From contig JAAZMK010000122.1 of NCBI GenBank assembly GCA_012798865.1, positions 1 to 9,331 on the forward strand: DNA of 9,331 nucleotides. Reading direction: 5' to 3'. Source of the DNA: Clostridiaceae bacterium (GTDB lineage: Bacteria; Bacillota; Clostridia; Saccharofermentanales; DTU023). How positions within the stretch are numbered: position 1 is the stretch's first letter; each line of letters opens with the position of its first letter. Made by a program: the position numbers and the translations under genes. Of this stretch, positions 5,527 to 9,331 are shown in pieces. The notes under the pieces are model-generated. The model saw only the letters and a program-made list of their open reading frames with translations. It did no database searches and was not told where the DNA came from.

Positions 5527-6760
5527 TCGCATGATCTTTCGATCCGCTGAGATTATTTCTGTCGGGACTGAGCTTCTGATCGGACAGATTGTTGATACGA
5601 ACGCGCAATTCTTATCGGAACAATTATCGCAGATCGGGTTATCTACTTATCGGCATGTCGTCGTCGGCGATAACGTCGAGCGTCTTGAGCAGGCGATCAT
5701 AAATGCCTTGAGGGATAATGATCTCGTTATTACGACCGGAGGATTGGGTCCAACGGAAGACGACATCACAGCCTGCGTCGTGGCTCATATCGCCGGCGTT
5801 TCTCTCGTTTCAGATCGCGATATTACAGATCGATTGGAGAGCCGCGGACGCTATGTGCCGCCAGGCTATCCTCTCATACCCGAGGGGAGTCGCTATTTTC
5901 ATAACGATAACGGCACGGCGCCGGGATCTCTTACTTTTTTTACAGTGAACGGGTCGCAAAAGGCCATTTTGATGCTCCCGGGACCACCGGACGAGATGGA
6001 ACCGATGTTTCTCCGTTACGTGAGACCGGTTCTTGAAATGCATAGTGCGGCTAAGTTCGTCCATCGCTATGTCCGATTGACGGGGATCGGCGAGTCGCGA
6101 AGCGAGGATATGATCCGTGATCTTATCGATTCTCAGGATGAGGTGACCATCGCCCCTTACGCAAATCCGGGAGAGGTTATCTTTCGCGTTTCGCAGCGCT
6201 TGGAGAGCGGAGATGTGGATAAGACGGATAAAGTAGTCGAAGCGATCGTGGAGCGCGTTGGCGAATTTGTATTTGAAATCGGACAGCGAACTTTGAACGA
6301 GGTCGTTCTCGATATGTTAGTTTCGAGAGGGGAGACGTGCGCTTTTGCGGAGTCTTGCACCGGCGGCATGCTCGCATCATCACTTGCGTCGATTTCCGGC
6401 GCCTCGAACGCGCTGCTCGGCGGTTTTATTACTTACAACGATGAGATGAAACATTCGCTTCTCAGTGTTCCGCTCAACATTCTCGAAGAAGAGGGCGCTG
6501 TCAGCGAGGCATGTGTAGGAGCGATGGCGGATCATTGCCGTACGCTGACAGGAGCGGATTATGCATTAGCCGTTTCCGGGTTTGCCGGTCCCTCCGGAGG
6601 AACGGAGGATGCGCCTGTCGGAACGGTATATATCGCTCTTTCAAAGCATTCAGGTGTTTCGGTAAAGCGATTCTTCTTTCGCGGCGATCGCGAAAGAGTC
6701 ATGAGGCAATCGGTCACAGCCGCGCTAAATCTTCTCCGAAAGGATATGATTGTCGGGTGA
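5513..6760 (+). CDS. cinA: CinA-family protein (MoCF domain plus NMN deamidase domain)
   Basis: A 415-residue, two-domain protein of normal family length. The N-terminal MoCF_biosynth-like domain (about 10-175) shows IISVGTELLIGQIVDTN at 14-30 and TTGGLGPTEDD at 74-84; in some CinA proteins it hydrolyses ADP-ribose. The C-terminal PncC-type domain (about 255-412) carries AESCTGG at 279-285 and the VSGFAGPSGGTED loop from 354, the signature of nicotinamide mononucleotide amidohydrolase. That enzyme recycles the NMN released by bacterial DNA ligase. The motif TGGLGPT is usually followed by K-D-D; here it is E-D-D. ATG 5513 has GGAGGAG six bases upstream and overlaps the ftsK end by 14 bases. 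The stop overlaps the murJ GTG by four bases. Placement near recA is common in Gram-positive bacteria, where cinA can be competence- or damage-induced. Confidence 0.95.
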   Translation: MTSDDRMIFRSAEIISVGTELLIGQIVDTNAQFLSEQLSQIGLSTYRHVVVGDNVERLEQAIINALRDNDLVITTGGLGPTEDDITACVVAHIAGVSLVSDRDITDRLESRGRYVPPGYPLIPEGSRYFHNDNGTAPGSLTFFTVNGSQKAILMLPGPPDEMEPMFLRYVRPVLEMHSAAKFVHRYVRLTGIGESRSEDMIRDLIDSQDEVTIAPYANPGEVIFRVSQRLESGDVDKTDKVVEAIVERVGEFVFEIGQRTLNEVVLDMLVSRGETCAFAESCTGGMLASSLASISGASNALLGGFITYNDEMKHSLLSVPLNILEEEGAVSEACVGAMADHCRTLTGADYALAVSGFAGPSGGTEDAPVGTVYIALSKHSGVSVKRFFFRGDRERVMRQSVTAALNLLRKDMIVG

Positions 6761-8391
6761 GTAAACGTTCTTCAGATTATCCGCCGTTGATGGACGCTCC
6801 GAAGCCGCGAGGTATGCGAGTTCTTTCGTCGTCGCAGGCGACGGTCGTATTGGTCTTGTCGCTTGCCTCCTCTAGAATCTCCGGTTTTATCCGAGAGATC
6901 TTGATTGCCCCGACATTCGGTTACGGGATCAATACGGATGCTTACTACATCGGTTTTCAAATACCCGATCTCGCCTATCAATTGCTCGTAGGGGGGACGT
7001 TTGCCGCCGCCGTGACGCCTGCCGTCTCTTCGGCACTCGCTCGCGGTCGCGAACGACGCCTATGGAAGAGCTTGAGCACATTCATCAACGTGTTCCTAAT
7101 CGCTTTTATCATCTTGATTGCGATCGGTGAAATTCTCGCCGGTCCCATCATCAACCTCTATAATCCCGACAAGGATCCTGAAGTCATCAGACGCGCGGTG
7201 ATGGTGACGCGCGCTCTCTTCCCGCAAACTCTCTTTCTCTTTCTGGCGGGCATGTGTACCGGTATTTTGACGGGACATAAATTGTGGCAGAGGACGGCTT
7301 TTACATCGACACTCTATAATGTCGTTTGTATCTTCTTCATGTTGCGTTGGGGCGGAACGTCAGAAGAGGCGCCGGCAAAAGTTGCTTTAGGCGTCGCCAT
7401 CTCGGCGGCAATCAATTTTCTGTACTTGCTTTTCATGTCGCGAAAGGTGATCCATTACGAGCCGATCATCGACATACACGACAAAGGTTTCAGACGTCTC
7501 ATGCGGTTGGCGATCCCCACGCTTATCTCGGGGACGGTCCTCCAGCTCAATGCGATCATTCAGACCGGATTCGCAAATCAGTTTACGGGTGCCGTGACGT
7601 CTTTGCGCCACGCTCAGACAACGTGGAGGTTGCCGATGGGCATATTTGCGATCGCCGTCGCAAGCGTCATGTCTCCTCATTTGACATCAGCCTACGCGAA
7701 ACGAAACTATAAGGATATGCGAAAAATCTATACGACGTCGTTGAGGCGAGCGCTCTATTACGTTACGCCTTTCGCATTGCTCTTTGCGGTACTCGCCGAG
7801 GAGACGGTAGAGGCGATTTTTCAATGGAAATCGGCGATTCCGACTGAAAATCTTTTGATCGAGGCCAATTTGCTCAGGATGTACGTTCCGGCGATTATTC
7901 TCGTAACGATTTATGAGATCGTCACTCTCGCGTTTTACGCGCGTCACGTTACGAGGTTGTCACTTGTCACGTCTGTTTTATCGCTTGCCCTGAATCCCAT
8001 CCTTTCGTATATTTTTACGCGAGTGCTGGGATTTGGCATTTACGGGTTGCCGGCAGCGTTTGTTCTCAACTCGTTTCTGACTGTCATCTTGCTGTCGGCG
8101 CTGTACCGCCGTCATATCAGAGAGGCGCGACCATATCGCATGTTGCCGTATTACTTGCGTCTGATCGCATGCTCCGTGCCGACCGTGATAGTCGCATTGG
8201 GGATTAATACGATTCCGTTCAACTCGGAAAATAAAATACTTCAGCTGGTGATTTACTGCATAAAGGCAATCATTATTTTCCTGACATATTATTGGTCGGG
8301 TCTCGCCATCCGTTTCCGCGAGGCGCTCGACCTGCAGGGGATGATCCGTCGGTTTCTGAGATTGAAGCCCGTCGGAAGTAAATGGCGATGA
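6757..8391 (+). CDS. murJ: Lipid II flippase MurJ (MviN family)
   Basis: This integral membrane protein flips lipid-linked peptidoglycan precursor to the outer face of the membrane. The 544-residue product is hydrophobic throughout, with clear segments at about 109-129, 154-173, 183-198 and 494-516. Family marks include SRISGFIRE (39-47), TDAYYIGFQIPDL (60-72), GGTFAAAVTP soon after, and TTWRLPMGIFAIA (288-300). R40, R46 and D61 match E. coli R18, R24 and D39. By hand alignment E. coli R52 corresponds to Q75, R270 to T288 and E273 to R291, so the central cavity charges are rearranged; R284 and R291 are nearby. GTG 6757 is chosen because it forms a GTGA overlap with the cinA stop, with AAAGGA 12 bases upstream. 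ATG 6790 and 6814 lack sites. The frame is open far upstream inside cinA, but that part is not MurJ-like. SpoVB-like or other MOP transporters are less likely. Confidence 0.88.
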   Translation: MSKRSSDYPPLMDAPKPRGMRVLSSSQATVVLVLSLASSRISGFIREILIAPTFGYGINTDAYYIGFQIPDLAYQLLVGGTFAAAVTPAVSSALARGRERRLWKSLSTFINVFLIAFIILIAIGEILAGPIINLYNPDKDPEVIRRAVMVTRALFPQTLFLFLAGMCTGILTGHKLWQRTAFTSTLYNVVCIFFMLRWGGTSEEAPAKVALGVAISAAINFLYLLFMSRKVIHYEPIIDIHDKGFRRLMRLAIPTLISGTVLQLNAIIQTGFANQFTGAVTSLRHAQTTWRLPMGIFAIAVASVMSPHLTSAYAKRNYKDMRKIYTTSLRRALYYVTPFALLFAVLAEETVEAIFQWKSAIPTENLLIEANLLRMYVPAIILVTIYEIVTLAFYARHVTRLSLVTSVLSLALNPILSYIFTRVLGFGIYGLPAAFVLNSFLTVILLSALYRRHIREARPYRMLPYYLRLIACSVPTVIVALGINTIPFNSENKILQLVIYCIKAIIIFLTYYWSGLAIRFREALDLQGMIRRFLRLKPVGSKWR

Positions 8392-8414
8392 TTGACAGAC
8401 AGATGCCGCTCACA

Positions 8415-8435
8415 GCCGTTTACGGCGTTATTTTC
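8415..8435 (+). terminator. Weak possible terminator after murJ
   Basis: GCCG (8415-8418), loop TTTA, CGGC (8423-8426), then GTTATTTTC. The stem is only four pairs and the T-run is interrupted, so termination would be partial at best. It lies just before the recA promoter. Confidence 0.35.
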
Positions 8436-8436
8436 A

Positions 8437-8465
8437 TTGACGGAAGCTTCGCTATTCGGTAAAAT
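8437..8465 (+). promoter_or_regulatory. recA promoter
   Basis: The -35 TTGACG (8437-8442), a 17-base spacer and the -10 TAAAAT (8460-8465) are each one base from consensus. The start would be at about 8472, giving a leader of about 55 bases. It sits directly before the LexA-type operator. Confidence 0.8.
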
Positions 8466-8476
8466 TGAACATAACA

Positions 8477-8490
8477 AGAACAAAAGTTCG
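8477..8490. promoter_or_regulatory. LexA (DinR) SOS operator of recA
   Basis: GAAC (8478-8481), AAAA, GTTC (8486-8489) is a perfect GAAC-N4-GTTC palindrome core, the Gram-positive LexA box; the outer bases are A on the left and G on the right. It begins about six bases after the predicted transcription start, where bound repressor would block RNA polymerase. A further half site GAAC lies at 8467-8470. Confidence 0.8.
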
Positions 8491-8495
8491 CGGGT

Positions 8496-8520
8496 TCCAC
8501 TGACGTGGACGAATAGGAGA
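8496..8520 (+). promoter_or_regulatory. recA leader hairpin and ribosome binding site
   Basis: TCCAC (8496-8500) and GTGGA (8505-8509) form a five-pair stem with loop TGAC, five bases before the ribosome binding site AGGAGA (8515-8520). That site is six bases before ATG 8527. The ribosome site is strong; the hairpin may be incidental. Confidence 0.55.
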
Positions 8521-8526
8521 AAATAC

Positions 8527-9331
8527 ATGTCGAAAAAAAGAAAATCAAAACAAGATGTGAAGCCGATTGCCGATAAAGACCGACAGGCGGCACTGAAATC
8601 GGCTCTCGATCGTATCGAGAAGGATTTTGGCAAAGGAGCTGTTCTGACGTTAGGCGATACGGCGAGCATGGAGGTTGAGGCTGTTCCGACCGGAGCGCTC
8701 TCGCTTGATGTCGCGCTTGGTATCGGCGGATTGCCTCGCGGGCGTGTTATCGAAATATACGGACCGGAGGCTTCCGGTAAAACAACCGTCGCGCTTCACT
8801 GTATCGCGGAGATGCAGAAGCTTGGAGGTTACGCAGCTTTCATTGATGCAGAACATTCGCTCGATCCCGTTTACGCCGAGAATCTGGGCGTGGACATCGA
8901 TAACTTGATCGTATCGCAACCGGATTACGGTGAGCAGGCACTCGAAATTGCCGAAGCGCTCGCGCGATCCGGTGCCGTCGACATCATCGTCATCGATTCG
9001 GTCGCAGCACTTGTCCCGCGTGCGGAAATTGACGGTGAAATGGGCGATGCCGTCGTCGGACTTCAGGCGCGCCTCATGTCGCAGGCGCTTCGCAAACTTG
9101 CCGCCGTCATCAACAAGAGTCGCACAATGGTCATTTTCATCAATCAGCTACGCGAGAAGATCGGCATCATGTTCGGAAACCCCGAGACGACAACGGGAGG
9201 TCGCGCGTTGAAGTTCTATGCTAGTGTGCGCCTCGACGTTCGCCGTATTGGCAGAATTGAATCCGGTGACGAACTTATCGGATCGAGAACGCGTGTCAAA
9301 GTCGTGAAGAATAAAGTCGCTCCGCCTTTCC
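8527..9331 (+). CDS. recA: Recombinase RecA (3' end outside window)
   Basis: RecA forms filaments on single-stranded DNA, pairs homologous strands, and triggers LexA self-cleavage in the SOS response. The first 268 residues are present and open to the right edge; the rest of the ATPase core and the C-terminal domain are missing. Walker A is GPEASGKTT at 79-87. The catalytic glutamate is E109 in DAEHSLDP, where nearly all RecA proteins known to me read EHALDP. Walker B is IIVIDS ending at D157-S158. Loop L1 reads GEMGDAVVG, with V176 at the place of E. coli H163. Loop L2 (IMFGNPETTTGG) is normal, as is the FINQLREKIG segment before it. The N-terminus has a basic lead (MSKKRKSK) longer than in E. 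coli. ATG 8527 is fixed by AGGAGA six bases upstream. The gene has its own promoter and a LexA-type operator. Confidence 0.98.
   Translation, partial: MSKKRKSKQDVKPIADKDRQAALKSALDRIEKDFGKGAVLTLGDTASMEVEAVPTGALSLDVALGIGGLPRGRVIEIYGPEASGKTTVALHCIAEMQKLGGYAAFIDAEHSLDPVYAENLGVDIDNLIVSQPDYGEQALEIAEALARSGAVDIIVIDSVAALVPRAEIDGEMGDAVVGLQARLMSQALRKLAAVINKSRTMVIFINQLREKIGIMFGNPETTTGGRALKFYASVRLDVRRIGRIESGDELIGSRTRVKVVKNKVAPPF

Noticed and set aside
6511..6756. N-terminal extension of MurJ inside cinA
   Set aside because: The extension is not hydrophobic or MurJ-like and is a shadow of cinA; GTG 6757 overlaps the cinA stop as expected for coupling.
8392..8420. Perfect TTGACA at 8392-8397 as the recA -35
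   Set aside because: No acceptable -10 lies 16-18 bases downstream (GCCGTT at the 17-base position); TTGACG 8437 with TAAAAT 8460 is far better.

Overview
The window looks like a chromosomal segment of a Gram-positive-type bacterium, probably Bacillota and perhaps Clostridia. This rests on the ftsK-cinA-recA neighbourhood, a GAAC-N4-GTTC LexA-type operator before recA, strong GGAGG-type ribosome binding sites and a tRNA with encoded CCA. The genus cannot be read from the sequence.

Positions 1 to about 1140 are AT-rich gene debris. The 3' ends of three unrelated plus-strand genes lie in a row: a RecG-like (AlbA_2-type) regulator fragment, an unrecognised fragment, and the C-terminal half of a DUF4143-type ATPase. 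Between the last two is a four-unit degenerate tandem repeat with an exact 23-base period. A perfect inverted repeat follows the third fragment. No gene here is intact.

From 1252 on the composition changes to about 50% GC and the genes are complete and tightly packed. First comes a tRNA-Pro(GGG) with a good promoter and an intrinsic terminator. Then rnhA (RNase HI), whose -10 box is so close to the ATG that its mRNA may be leaderless, and a Nudix ADP-ribose pyrophosphatase with an unusual basic N-terminal tail. A structured gap leads to ftsK/spoIIIE, cinA and murJ, which overlap by 14 and 4 bases and are probably translationally coupled. Last is recA, running off the right edge, with its own sigma-A-like promoter and LexA-type operator.

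The intact part is housekeeping: R-loop and RNA-primer removal (RNase HI), nucleotide clean-up (Nudix, CinA), chromosome translocation at division (FtsK), peptidoglycan precursor export (MurJ) and recombinational repair with SOS control (RecA). I see no undescribed multi-gene system. The items most worth a second look are the 23-base repeat array among the gene fragments, the possible leaderless rnhA, and residue changes in MurJ and RecA.
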